Origin: Rhodothermus bifroesti
GTDB taxonomy: Bacteria > Bacteroidota > Rhodothermia > Rhodothermales > Rhodothermaceae
Direction of reading: 5' to 3'
Assembly: GCF_017908595.1 (NCBI RefSeq)
Contig: NZ_JAGKTL010000006.1
Coordinates: 1 to 43,238 of the forward strand
Length of the DNA: 43,238 bases
Of this stretch, positions 1 to 8,092 are shown one piece after another. Both the position numbers and the translations under genes were made by a program. The notes beneath the pieces were generated by a model. That model saw only the letters and a program-made list of their open reading frames with translations, did not search any database and had not been told where the DNA came from. How positions within the stretch are numbered: position 1 is the stretch's first letter; each line of letters opens with the position of its first letter.

Positions 1-117
1 GCTGCTCAGGACCGGGCCGATAGTCGGCGCACTTGGGACTGGCGGGACGTTGTGCTCACCACCATCGTGCTAGGCCTCGTCCTGGCCATCTACCTCTACT
101 TCTCCTTCTGGGTGTGA
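1..117 (+). CDS. C-terminal end of a membrane protein (partial)
   Basis: The reading frame is open from the first base and stops at TGA 115-117, giving the last 38 residues of a protein that begins outside the window. The visible part is a charged stretch (AAQDRADSRRTWDWRD) followed by about 20 hydrophobic residues ending FSFWV, which looks like one C-terminal membrane helix. The family cannot be told from this fragment. It lies 15 bases before transketolase on the same strand and may be co-transcribed with it. Confidence 0.55.
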   Translation, partial: AAQDRADSRRTWDWRDVVLTTIVLGLVLAIYLYFSFWV

Positions 118-132
118 AATGCAGCACAAAAA

Positions 133-2184
133 ATGAACGTGCAAAAATTTTCTACGGAAGCTGTACAGGAGGCCTTGTGGGTGCCTAGCGAGCTGGATAC
201 GCTGTGCATTAATGCCATCCGCTTTTTAGCCGTTGATGCGGTTGAACAAGCGAAATCAGGGCATCCGGGGATGCCGATGGGGGCTGCTCCCATGGCCTAT
301 GTGCTCTGGATGCGGCATTTGCGGCATAACCCGCGTGATCCAAAGTGGCCGAATCGGGATCGGTTCGTGCTTTCGGCTGGGCATGGCTCCATGCTGCTTT
401 ACGCGCTACTCCATCTGACGGGCTATGACCTTCCGATGGAGGAATTACAACGGTTCCGGCAGTGGGGCTCGCGTACGCCTGGCCATCCAGAGTACGGTCA
501 TACGCCAGGGGTAGAGACTACGACTGGACCGTTAGGCCAAGGACTAGCCAATGCGGTTGGCATGGCTATCGCTGAGCAATATTGGGCGGCACACTTCAAT
601 CGCGAGGGCTTCCCCATTTTTGACCATTTTACTTATGTCATTGCTTCGGATGGGGATCTGATGGAGGGCATTTCGCACGAAGCGGCTTCGCTAGCTGGGC
701 ATTTGGGCTTGGGGAAGCTCATTGTGCTTTATGACGATAATGACATTTCAATTGACGGTCCTACAGATCAGACGTTTACAGAAGACATCGGGGCTCGCTT
801 TGAAGCCTATGGTTGGCATGTGCAGCACGTGGCCGATGGGAACGATCTGGTAGCGATTGATGCAGCGCTTAGGCAGGCGCAAGCAGAAACCGAGCGTCCC
901 TCGCTCATCATCGTACGTACGCATATTGGCTATGGAAGCCCAAATAAGCAAGATACAGCGGCTGCGCACGGTGCACCTTTAGGTCCCGAGGAGGTGCGCC
1001 TGACTAAGCGTAACTTGGGCTGGCCTGAAGATCAGGTGTTTTATGTGCCGAAAGAGGTCTATCGGCACATGCGTCAGGCTATTGAGATAGGTCGGCAGCA
1101 TCAGGAAGCCTGGGAGTCGCTGCTGGCGCAGTATCGAGAGCGTTATCCCGAAGAGGCCGCTGAACTGGATCGATGGCTTGCTCGCCGTTTGCCCAAGGCT
1201 TGGGATGCGGGGCTGCCCACCTTTGAAGCAGGCAAAGCCGTAGCTACGCGTAACGCGGGAGGGGCGGTGCTTGATGTGTTAGCTGCGCGCCTCCCAGAGC
1301 TGGTAGGGGGCTCGGCTGATCTAGCTGAATCGAACAAGACGCACCCGAAGGGCCGCGCGGCATTTAGCCGAACAAACCGCCAAGGCGGCTACATTCACTT
1401 TGGTGTGCGGGAGCATGCTATGGCGGCCATCTGCAATGGCCTGTCGCTCCACGGCCTGCGCGCTTACGCCAGCACGTTTCTGGTCTTTAGCGACTACTTG
1501 CGGCCTTCGCTGCGCTTAAGTGCCCTGATGGAGCAACCTGTTATCTACGTCTTTACCCACGATTCGATTGGTTTGGGCGAAGATGGCCCAACACATCAAC
1601 CGATCGAGCACCTAGCCAGCCTTCGGGCGATTCCTAACGTTGTGGTGCTGCGCCCAGCCGATGCAACCGAAACGGTAGAGGCCTGGAAAGTGGCCTTAGA
1701 ACGTGAACATGGACCCACGCTTTTGATGCTTACGCGGCAAAACGTGCCCGTACTCGATCGCAACCGGCTAGCGTCGGCCGAAGGGGTGCGGCGCGGCGGC
1801 TATGTACTCAAAGAAGCCCAGCGGCCCTTACAGGCGATTTTGCTGGCTTCAGGTAGCGAAGTGCACCTGGCACTGGCGGCTGCCGAACAGCTTGAGGCCG
1901 AAGGCCTCGGTGTACGCGTGGTCAGCATGCCTTCGTGGGAACTCTTTCGTCAACAAGACATCGCCTACCAGGAGCTTGTGTTACCCCCAGAAGTAACCGT
2001 ACGCGTGGCCGTAGAAGCTGGCGTGGGACAAGGCTGGGAGCAGTTTGTGGGATGTCGTGGACGTATCGTGAGCATCGAGCGCTTTGGGGCTTCAGCTCCT
2101 GCTCAGGTGCTCTTTCAGCAGTTTGGCTTTACGCCAGAGCGGGTAGCCCAAGAAGTGCGGGCGCTGCTTCATCAGCAGCCGTAA
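133..2184 (+). CDS. tkt: Transketolase
   Basis: Thiamine-diphosphate enzyme of the non-oxidative pentose phosphate pathway, moving two-carbon units between sugar phosphates in the cytosol. The 683 residues match the usual family length. Visible landmarks: SGHPGMPMG near residue 42, catalytic-pocket His in AGHGSML (H84), the TPP/metal motif GDGDLMEG (about 173-179) with the following Asn in DDNDISIDG, and FGVREHAM carrying the conserved Glu that activates the cofactor. The N-terminal, pyrimidine-binding and C-terminal domains are all present. The start at 133 adds about 20 residues before the conserved core ([17 protein letters not shown]) and has no clear Shine-Dalgarno site. Transaldolase follows 61 bases downstream, so the pair should act together to interconvert pentose and hexose phosphates. 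Confidence 0.97.
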   Translation: MNVQKFSTEAVQEALWVPSELDTLCINAIRFLAVDAVEQAKSGHPGMPMGAAPMAYVLWMRHLRHNPRDPKWPNRDRFVLSAGHGSMLLYALLHLTGYDLPMEELQRFRQWGSRTPGHPEYGHTPGVETTTGPLGQGLANAVGMAIAEQYWAAHFNREGFPIFDHFTYVIASDGDLMEGISHEAASLAGHLGLGKLIVLYDDNDISIDGPTDQTFTEDIGARFEAYGWHVQHVADGNDLVAIDAALRQAQAETERPSLIIVRTHIGYGSPNKQDTAAAHGAPLGPEEVRLTKRNLGWPEDQVFYVPKEVYRHMRQAIEIGRQHQEAWESLLAQYRERYPEEAAELDRWLARRLPKAWDAGLPTFEAGKAVATRNAGGAVLDVLAARLPELVGGSADLAESNKTHPKGRAAFSRTNRQGGYIHFGVREHAMAAICNGLSLHGLRAYASTFLVFSDYLRPSLRLSALMEQPVIYVFTHDSIGLGEDGPTHQPIEHLASLRAIPNVVVLRPADATETVEAWKVALEREHGPTLLMLTRQNVPVLDRNRLASAEGVRRGGYVLKEAQRPLQAILLASGSEVHLALAAAEQLEAEGLGVRVVSMPSWELFRQQDIAYQELVLPPEVTVRVAVEAGVGQGWEQFVGCRGRIVSIERFGASAPAQVLFQQFGFTPERVAQEVRALLHQQP

Positions 2185-2245
2185 GACAGGGAGCCTTATC
2201 GAATAGCAGGGGTAAATTGTAAAAACTAACCAAGCGGCGTAAGTC

Positions 2246-2914
2246 ATGAAATTCTTTTTAGACACAGCGGACCTGGATGAAATCCGCGAAGCAGCGAGTT
2301 TGGGCATTCTTGATGGGGTTACCACCAACCCCACCCTGATCCGTAAAGCCGGTGCACGGGATTTCCACGAGCATATTTATCGCATCTGCGAGCTGGTTGA
2401 GGGCGACGTTTCGGCCGAGGTAACGGCTACGGATTATGAAGGGATGCTACGAGAGGCGCGAGAGCTGGCCCGCATTCATCCGCACGTGGTGGTCAAAATC
2501 CCGCTGATTACCGAAGGGATCCGGGCCATTCGAAAACTTTCGAGTGAAGGCATTCGGACCAACTGCACGTTGTGTTTTTCACCTACGCAAGCCTTGGTTG
2601 CGGCCAAAGCAGGCGCCACCTACATCAGCCCTTTTGCTGGACGGCTAGACGACGTTTCGGCCGATGGCATGCAGGTCATTGAGCAGGTGGTCCGAATTTA
2701 CCGGAATTACGGCTTTAAGACGCAGGTGCTGGCTGCTTCCTTGCGGCACCCTATGCATGTGTTGCAGGCGGCCTTAATGGGGGCCGACGTAGCCACCATG
2801 CCTTTTAGCGTCATGATGCAGCTGCTCAAACATCCACTCACCGACATCGGACTGGAGCGCTTTCTCAAAGACTGGGAAGCTTACCTGCAGGCGCAGCAAA
2901 GCGCGAAGGTGTAA
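2246..2914 (+). CDS. tal: Transaldolase (short TalC/FSA-type fold)
   Basis: Cytosolic enzyme that transfers dihydroxyacetone units in the pentose phosphate pathway by a lysine Schiff base. The 222-residue length and the N-terminus [14 protein letters not shown] with TTNPTL (26-31) place it in the short transaldolase/fructose-6-phosphate aldolase subfamily. The Schiff-base Lys is K84 in VVVKIPL. Two positions that separate the activities read as transaldolase: E58 in SAEV (Gln in the E. coli aldolase) and F130 in YISPFAGR (Tyr in the aldolase). The gene follows transketolase and is closed by a strong terminator, so tkt-tal is probably one unit. The activity call from those two residues is inference. 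Confidence 0.93.
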   Translation: MKFFLDTADLDEIREAASLGILDGVTTNPTLIRKAGARDFHEHIYRICELVEGDVSAEVTATDYEGMLREARELARIHPHVVVKIPLITEGIRAIRKLSSEGIRTNCTLCFSPTQALVAAKAGATYISPFAGRLDDVSADGMQVIEQVVRIYRNYGFKTQVLAASLRHPMHVLQAALMGADVATMPFSVMMQLLKHPLTDIGLERFLKDWEAYLQAQQSAKV

Positions 2915-2941
2915 TTGCCGCGTTACGTCTATCAAGATATC

Positions 2942-2980
2942 AACAGGGCAGACGCATGGGTCTGCCCTGTTTTGTATTTT
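2942..2980 (+). terminator. Rho-independent terminator after transaldolase
   Basis: A perfect 12-bp stem (AACAGGGCAGAC, 2942-2953, with GTCTGCCCTGTT, 2960-2971) closes a 6-base loop and is followed by a T-rich run. It ends the tkt-tal unit and separates it from the phosphofructokinase gene. Confidence 0.9.
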
Positions 2981-3039
2981 GTCTAGGCAAGAAGTCGCTA
3001 CACCGCAAGCCAGTACGCTAAACTTCAGTCGCTCTTGCC

Positions 3040-4167
3040 ATGGCTCGACGCTTGCGCATTGGTCTGTTAACCGGAGGCGGGGATTGCCCAGGTATGAACG
3101 CTGTCATCCGGGCTGTTACCAAAAGCCTTATTCTGCAGGCCAATGCTGAGGTTATTGGCTTTGAGGATGGATACGAAGGGTTGATTGAAGGGCGTTTTCG
3201 CACCTTGGAATATGGAGATGTGAGTGGGATCCTGACGCGAGGAGGCACCATTTTGGGGACCAGCAACCGGGCTAATCCGTTCCGCTACTACCGTCGCGGC
3301 GAAGCCGATGTGTCGGCCGAGGTGGTGGCGCTCTACCGAGAGCTGGAGCTCGACGGCATTGTGGCTATCGGTGGAGATGGGACAATGACCATCGCACATG
3401 GTCTTTCAGAACGTGGCCTGCGCTTTGTGGGTGTACCTAAGACGATCGATAACGACATTTGGGGTACCGAGCACACGTTGGGTTTTGATACAGCAGTGCA
3501 CGTTGCTACAGAAGCGATCGATCGGCTGCACACTACAGCCCAGAGCCATCACCGGGTGATGATTTGCGAGACGATGGGACGCTATGCGGGCTGGATTGCC
3601 CTCTACGCTGGGGTAGCAGCTGGTGCCGATGTGATTTTAATCCCGGAGCTGCCCTTCGACATCGAGGTCGTAGCCGAAGTGTGCCGGGAAAGAGAAAGCG
3701 ATGGTCGGCGCTTTACGATCATTGTGGTAGCTGAAGGTGCCCGACCTGAAGGAGGTGCAATGCACGTGCATACGCAAGTCCCCGAAAGCCCTGATCCGCT
3801 TCGCCTAGGAGGGATTGGCTATGAAGTAGAACGCCAGCTTCGGGAGCGGCTGCGCAGTGAAGTGCGCACGACGGTGCTGGGTCATGTGCAGCGTGGCGGT
3901 ACACCTACACCCTATGATCGCAACCTGGCTTCTGTCTTTGGGACCTATGCAGCGGCTTTGGTTCAAGCCGAGCATTACGGCCATATGGTGGCGCTGCAAG
4001 ACGGTAAGATAACCACCGTGCCTTTGGCAGCAGTTGCAGGGCGCACGCGCACCGTGCCTCTAACAGCACCTATGGTGGGTGCAGCGTTGGCCGTGGGTAC
4101 TTCTCTGGGCGTACGTGCGCCCCACTTGCCGCTGCTTGCCCCTGAGCCCACGGCTCCACTTGCCTAA
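3040..4167 (+). CDS. pfkA: 6-phosphofructokinase, group III type, predicted ATP-dependent
   Basis: Phosphorylates fructose 6-phosphate to fructose 1,6-bisphosphate in glycolysis. The 375-residue protein has the family motifs: LLTGGGDCPGMNA (9-21), GGDGT (111-115), PKTIDND (133-139, catalytic base D137) and ETMGRYAGWIA for substrate binding. The donor-deciding positions are mixed: G114 (E. coli G104) is the ATP-type residue, while K134 (E. coli G124) is the lysine of group III and pyrophosphate enzymes. G with K is the pattern of ATP-using group III enzymes such as that of Streptomyces; pyrophosphate enzymes have Asp at the first position. The ATP call is therefore likely but untested. The next gene starts 7 bases after the stop. 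Confidence 0.93.
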   Translation: MARRLRIGLLTGGGDCPGMNAVIRAVTKSLILQANAEVIGFEDGYEGLIEGRFRTLEYGDVSGILTRGGTILGTSNRANPFRYYRRGEADVSAEVVALYRELELDGIVAIGGDGTMTIAHGLSERGLRFVGVPKTIDNDIWGTEHTLGFDTAVHVATEAIDRLHTTAQSHHRVMICETMGRYAGWIALYAGVAAGADVILIPELPFDIEVVAEVCRERESDGRRFTIIVVAEGARPEGGAMHVHTQVPESPDPLRLGGIGYEVERQLRERLRSEVRTTVLGHVQRGGTPTPYDRNLASVFGTYAAALVQAEHYGHMVALQDGKITTVPLAAVAGRTRTVPLTAPMVGAALAVGTSLGVRAPHLPLLAPEPTAPLA

Positions 4168-4174
4168 AAAGGGT

Positions 4175-5101
4175 ATGGCGATGCAGGTGTACTTGACCGG
4201 CGCCACAGGTTTTGTCGGTACCTACGTCCTACGGGCGCTTCGGGCAGCCGGGTACCGCGTGCGTTGTTTAGTGCGTAGGCCTGATCGACGTATGCCTTTT
4301 GAGGATGAGGGCGTCGAAAAGGTGGCCGGCGATCTATTGCGCCCTGAAACCTTTGAAGGCACGCTTGAAGGATGCGAGGCCGTCGTGCATTTGGTGGGTA
4401 TTATCCAAGAAAAGCCTCGGCAGGGCATTACGTTCGATGCCGTGCATCGCCTGGGTACGCTGCATGTGGTAGAAGCAGCACGGCAAGCCGGCGTTTCACG
4501 CTTCATCCACATGAGCGCTAACGGTGCACGTCCTCATGGGGCAACGGCCTACCAGACGAGCAAATGGCAAGCCGAGGAAGTTGTCCGAAAGGCGGGCTTT
4601 ACCCATTGGGTCATCTTCCGCCCCTCGATCATTTTCGGTGATCCGGGACAAGCGCCTCTGGAATTTGTCACCCATCTTGCCCGAACGCTGGTTAAGCCCT
4701 TCCCGGTGCTGCCGGTCTTTGGGGATGGAGAATATGCCTTGCAACCGGTGGCCGTCGAATCCGTTGCTGCCGCTTTTGTCCAAGCGCTGACGCATGCCCA
4801 GGCCTGTGGCCAAACCTACTGCGTTGCTGGGCCGCAACCGCTATCCTACAAGGCCGTGCTGGACGTGATTGCCCAAGCGCTGTTTGGGCGAACAAAGCCC
4901 AAGCTGCATGTCCCTCTAAGCTTGGTGCGGCCGCTGGTGCACACCCTTGGACGCACGGGGCTGCTGCCTATCACGCCGGAGCAGCTGACGATGCTGCTTG
5001 AAGGAAACACCTGCGATCCAAAGGCCTTCTACCATGATTTCGATGTGCCCCAAACGCCGTTTACGCCCGATACGGTGGCCTACGTGCGGCGCTACGTCTG
5101 A
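4175..5101 (+). CDS. NAD(P)-binding epimerase/dehydratase, NDUFA9-like atypical SDR
   Basis: A Rossmann-fold protein of about 308 residues. The start at 4175 is chosen because it gives MAMQVYLTGATGFVGT, putting the dinucleotide motif GATGFVG at the very N-terminus, and because AAAAAGGG lies just upstream; a longer frame from 4079 would overlap phosphofructokinase. Further landmarks are VVHLVGII (as in complex I NDUFA9-like and ubiquinone-linked SDRs), MSANGA, YQTSKWQAE (Tyr and Lys spaced as the YxxxK active site) and FRPSIIFG. The substrate cannot be named; members of this group serve in quinone or lipid metabolism or only as NAD(P)H-binding partners. The 3' end overlaps the convergent small membrane gene by 10 bases. 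Confidence 0.82.
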   Translation: MAMQVYLTGATGFVGTYVLRALRAAGYRVRCLVRRPDRRMPFEDEGVEKVAGDLLRPETFEGTLEGCEAVVHLVGIIQEKPRQGITFDAVHRLGTLHVVEAARQAGVSRFIHMSANGARPHGATAYQTSKWQAEEVVRKAGFTHWVIFRPSIIFGDPGQAPLEFVTHLARTLVKPFPVLPVFGDGEYALQPVAVESVAAAFVQALTHAQACGQTYCVAGPQPLSYKAVLDVIAQALFGRTKPKLHVPLSLVRPLVHTLGRTGLLPITPEQLTMLLEGNTCDPKAFYHDFDVPQTPFTPDTVAYVRRYV

Positions 5102-5412
5102 AGTCGCCGCCAGTGGACGCGATAGACCCCAGCACTCAGCAGTACAAGTGCCAAGTTGACGATAAACCCCCGAATTGCTTGGCGTTTGCTGCGTTGCTGC
5201 TCGAGGTGCGCCATTTTTTCTTGCTCAACCCGATATTGCTTAGCCAGCACGCCGCTTGTGTCGCTAGGCACTGATGCAACAACCATCGGCGGATCGGGCA
5301 GCAGCAAATTTAATCCATGCCGCACCAGCTGCACGCTGCCAATGAGCAGCAGCAGTAGCGCGATTAGGCAAACGAGGTGCAAGTAAAGGCTGCGGGCGTC
5401 TAGCGAGGCCAT
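5092..5412 (-). CDS. Small two-helix membrane protein, function unknown
   Basis: About 106 residues if the ATG at 5412 is used; a start at 5433 would add seven residues and cannot be excluded, since neither has a clear Shine-Dalgarno site. The protein begins MASLDARSL, continues with a hydrophobic helix rich in Leu (LVCLIALLLLLIGSVQLV), a polar loop with a charged, possibly coiled segment (QEKMAHLEQQRSKRQ), and a second helix (FIVNLALVLLSAGVY) near the C-terminus. I recognise no family. It is convergent with the epimerase and divergent from the kinase. The two clear helices separated by a charged segment argue that it is a real gene rather than a shadow. Confidence 0.6.
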   Translation of the reverse strand: MASLDARSLYLHLVCLIALLLLLIGSVQLVRHGLNLLLPDPPMVVASVPSDTSGVLAKQYRVEQEKMAHLEQQRSKRQAIRGFIVNLALVLLSAGVYRVHWRRLQT

Positions 5413-5547
5413 GAGCAAAAATTTATAAAGCAAAATAATCCGCTACCGCATAAACGGCAAGTTGCCCAAACAAAACGAGAGGGATTCCTGTCTTTGCCAG
5501 CGGCATCTTATCTTGTTGCCGAAGTTTCCAAAACGGAATCAACGTCC

Positions 5548-6198
5548 ATGAGCCTTTCGTCGCCTTCTTCGAAAAGATACGTCGCTATTGCCGGAAATAT
5601 CGGTGCTGGGAAAAGTTCGCTCACCCAAGTGCTTAGCGAATACTTCAAATGGGAAGCGGTCTACGAACGCGTTGACGACAACCCGTATTTGGCCGATTTC
5701 TACAACGACATGCGGCGCTGGTCCTTTAATCTGCAGATCTTCTTTCTCTCTAGCCGCTTTCGGCAACAGCGCCGCATTGAAGAGCTGCCGCATTCGGTAG
5801 TGCAAGATCGCTCGATCTACGAAGACGCCGAGATCTTTGCCCGAAACCTTTACGAAATGGGCCTAATGTCGCAGCGCGACTATGAAAACTACATCGCGCT
5901 CTTTGAGATTATGACTTCTTACCTAAAACCGCCGCACCTTTTGATTTACTTGCGTGCTTCTGTGCCTACGTTGGTGCGGCATATCCAGGCGCGAGGTCGG
6001 CCATACGAGACAGCAATTCGGATTGAGTATCTCGAGCGGCTTAACCGCCATTACGAGGACTGGATTGCCCGATACGATCTGGGACCGAAAATGATCATCG
6101 ATGTGGATGAACTGGACTTCGTAAACCGGGAAGAAGACCGGCAAGAAGTGATCCGTCGTATTGAAAGCCGGTTGTTTGGCCTGTTTCCGGATGAATAG
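5548..6198 (+). CDS. Deoxynucleoside kinase
   Basis: Phosphorylates deoxynucleosides, the first step of deoxynucleotide salvage in the cytosol. With the start at 5548 the protein is 216 residues and begins a few residues before the P-loop GNIGAGKS (16-23); an upstream in-frame start at 5494 would give a long unconserved leader. Other landmarks are ERVDDNPYL, the DRSIYEDAEIFA motif with the catalytic Asp-Arg pair, and the RGRPYE lid. The pattern is that of bacterial dGuo/dAdo kinases, but base preference cannot be read with certainty. The following gene starts inside its last codons (ATG 6191, stop 6196-6198), so the two are translationally coupled. Confidence 0.9.
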   Translation: MSLSSPSSKRYVAIAGNIGAGKSSLTQVLSEYFKWEAVYERVDDNPYLADFYNDMRRWSFNLQIFFLSSRFRQQRRIEELPHSVVQDRSIYEDAEIFARNLYEMGLMSQRDYENYIALFEIMTSYLKPPHLLIYLRASVPTLVRHIQARGRPYETAIRIEYLERLNRHYEDWIARYDLGPKMIIDVDELDFVNREEDRQEVIRRIESRLFGLFPDE

Positions 6199-8092
6199 TC
6201 TGTGGTTTTGGAGCGGTGTGGTGGCGCTGCTAACGCTGCCCGTAGCAGCCCAAGTGCCTGCCGATACGGCAGGCCGCCGGGTCGTTGGATGGCCCTTGGC
6301 TGCAGAAGGGATGTTGCTCAGCGATACGCTGCCTGTCCGGCTACCCCTACTTCAATTCACCGATTTGCTAGGACGCGTGCCGGGATCATTCACCTATGCC
6401 TTTCGCCTCTTGGGGTGGCCCGACGGCTGGAGCCCCTGGGGAATGCCCCCACACCTGGTTGGGTTGCGCCTCGATGGACGCGCCTTTACGGATTTACTCA
6501 CCGGTCGACCCCTGTATGAATGGCTTCCACTGTTTTTTCTAGAACCCGTCCGGTTAGGGCAAGGCTTTGAAGGAAAACCGGTTACGGTTTACACCATGTT
6601 GCGCGCCTACGACACCCCTCGGCCGCTGACGGAGCTGCGCTACCGTACCGGCGGCGATGGCCTGCAAAGCATCATGGCGCTTCATGTCCAAAACCGAAGA
6701 CAGGTGCTTTGGGGGCAGCCCGGGCTACTCCAGCTAGCTTTTGGCTATGGCGGACATGCTATGCAAGGGGCGTATCCAGGTAGCCGGTTGCGGCGTGGGC
6801 GCCAGGTGCTCTTGCGCCTACGCTATCAGCAAATAAACTGGGCCTTAGAGCTACTCGCGTTGCACAATCGGGGGCAGGTTGGGGCACATGGGGGCGTGCT
6901 GCCCCACGTAGGCGGCCCTTTTGAAAGCATTTATGAGCCATTCGGCGCCTCGGTGCGCTACAGCTCGGCCCGCCGCCAGACGATCCGCACCGATTTGGCC
7001 CTGACGCTCCGCGCCCGCACAGGTTTAGCCCCTGCCCCTTTCACCCTCACGGCTTATAGTACCGTGCAGCATTTCCGCTATCTCAACCCAGAGCTCGATA
7101 CCCTTGCTGCTCAAGCAGACCGTTACGGCTTTTACGTGCAGCAGCCGTTGCTGGGCATCACTTGGCGTGCAGAAGCCACGCTGGAACGTCTGCGCAGCGG
7201 CCTTACGGGCAGGCGCACCGCCTTTCAGCTTTTGGGAACCGATACCCTGCGCTTGGGCGCTTGGCAGCTTGCCTTGCGGGGACAAGTGCGTCGACGTGCC
7301 ACCCAAACAACCTTAGATGCTGCGTTGCGATGGCAGCAAACCTCTGGTCGCGTGCAACCTTGGCTTGAGCTCGCTCTGGACCATCCCGAGCTACCCTGGC
7401 TTGCGCAGACCGGCCTAGGCGCACTGGTTGTGCCTGCCACCCTTGTCGAAAGGGGACGCATCGCTCAGCTGCGGCTGGGCCTCAAGGTCACCACAGACGT
7501 TTGGGGACTGTCGGCAGAGACCTTTGTGCACCAACGCAAAGGCGTTCCCGATATTTACGCCGTTGGGGCTGCCGATACAGTGCGTTTCGAAGCACCTGCA
7601 AGGCCGATCCTGCAAAACGGATTGGCCTTACGCCTAGAGTGGCGGGACGCGACGTCTCGAGGAGTTTATGCACACCTCCAGCCCACACTGCTGCGCACGC
7701 TCAACCCAGCAGCTTCAATGCTGCATCGCCAGCAAGCCGAGACCTTGCCTAAGCTCTTGGTGCAGGTGCGCTTGGGTGCCCGAATGCTTCTCTTTCAGGA
7801 GTTGGGTACGGATGCATATCTGCTGGGGCAGTTCTGGACATCTTTTCGCAGCCGTGTGCTACATGCGCCTACAGGACTTCTGGCAGTTCCCGAACCCGAC
7901 GCGCGGCGCTTTGGGCCCTCGGGTACGTTGGACTTTTGTGTCGAGGCAAACCTGCGTACGGCTAAGCTTTTTCTCGTGTGGGAAAACATCACCAGCGGCA
8001 CCGTGCTGCAAGCAGGAACGCTGCTGGTCCCTGTCTACCCCTTGGCGGCCCGCCGCTTGCGTTTTGGCGTTTACTGGCCCATCTGGGATTAG
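6191..8092 (+). CDS. Putative outer-membrane beta-barrel protein
   Basis: About 633 residues. The ATG at 6191 gives a good signal peptide (MNSLWFWSGVVALL... with cleavage likely after VAAQ); a start at 6161 would bury it. The first ~150 residues (FTDLLGRVPGSFTYAF, LRLDGRAFTDLLTG, LFFLEPVRLGQG) resemble the plug-like region of Bacteroidota TonB-linked or putative porin proteins; the remainder is a chain of alternating polar/hydrophobic strands with few Cys and many aromatic residues, ending in LRFGVYWPIWD, as expected for a barrel. The substrate is unknown. It overlaps the deoxynucleoside kinase by 8 bases and its stop overlaps the convergent metE stop. Confidence 0.65.
   Translation: MNSLWFWSGVVALLTLPVAAQVPADTAGRRVVGWPLAAEGMLLSDTLPVRLPLLQFTDLLGRVPGSFTYAFRLLGWPDGWSPWGMPPHLVGLRLDGRAFTDLLTGRPLYEWLPLFFLEPVRLGQGFEGKPVTVYTMLRAYDTPRPLTELRYRTGGDGLQSIMALHVQNRRQVLWGQPGLLQLAFGYGGHAMQGAYPGSRLRRGRQVLLRLRYQQINWALELLALHNRGQVGAHGGVLPHVGGPFESIYEPFGASVRYSSARRQTIRTDLALTLRARTGLAPAPFTLTAYSTVQHFRYLNPELDTLAAQADRYGFYVQQPLLGITWRAEATLERLRSGLTGRRTAFQLLGTDTLRLGAWQLALRGQVRRRATQTTLDAALRWQQTSGRVQPWLELALDHPELPWLAQTGLGALVVPATLVERGRIAQLRLGLKVTTDVWGLSAETFVHQRKGVPDIYAVGAADTVRFEAPARPILQNGLALRLEWRDATSRGVYAHLQPTLLRTLNPAASMLHRQQAETLPKLLVQVRLGARMLLFQELGTDAYLLGQFWTSFRSRVLHAPTGLLAVPEPDARRFGPSGTLDFCVEANLRTAKLFLVWENITSGTVLQAGTLLVPVYPLAARRLRFGVYWPIWD

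Noticed and set aside
3040-4167. Pyrophosphate-dependent phosphofructokinase
   Set aside because: PKTIDND suggests it at first, but G114 in GGDGT is the ATP-type residue; PPi enzymes have Asp there.
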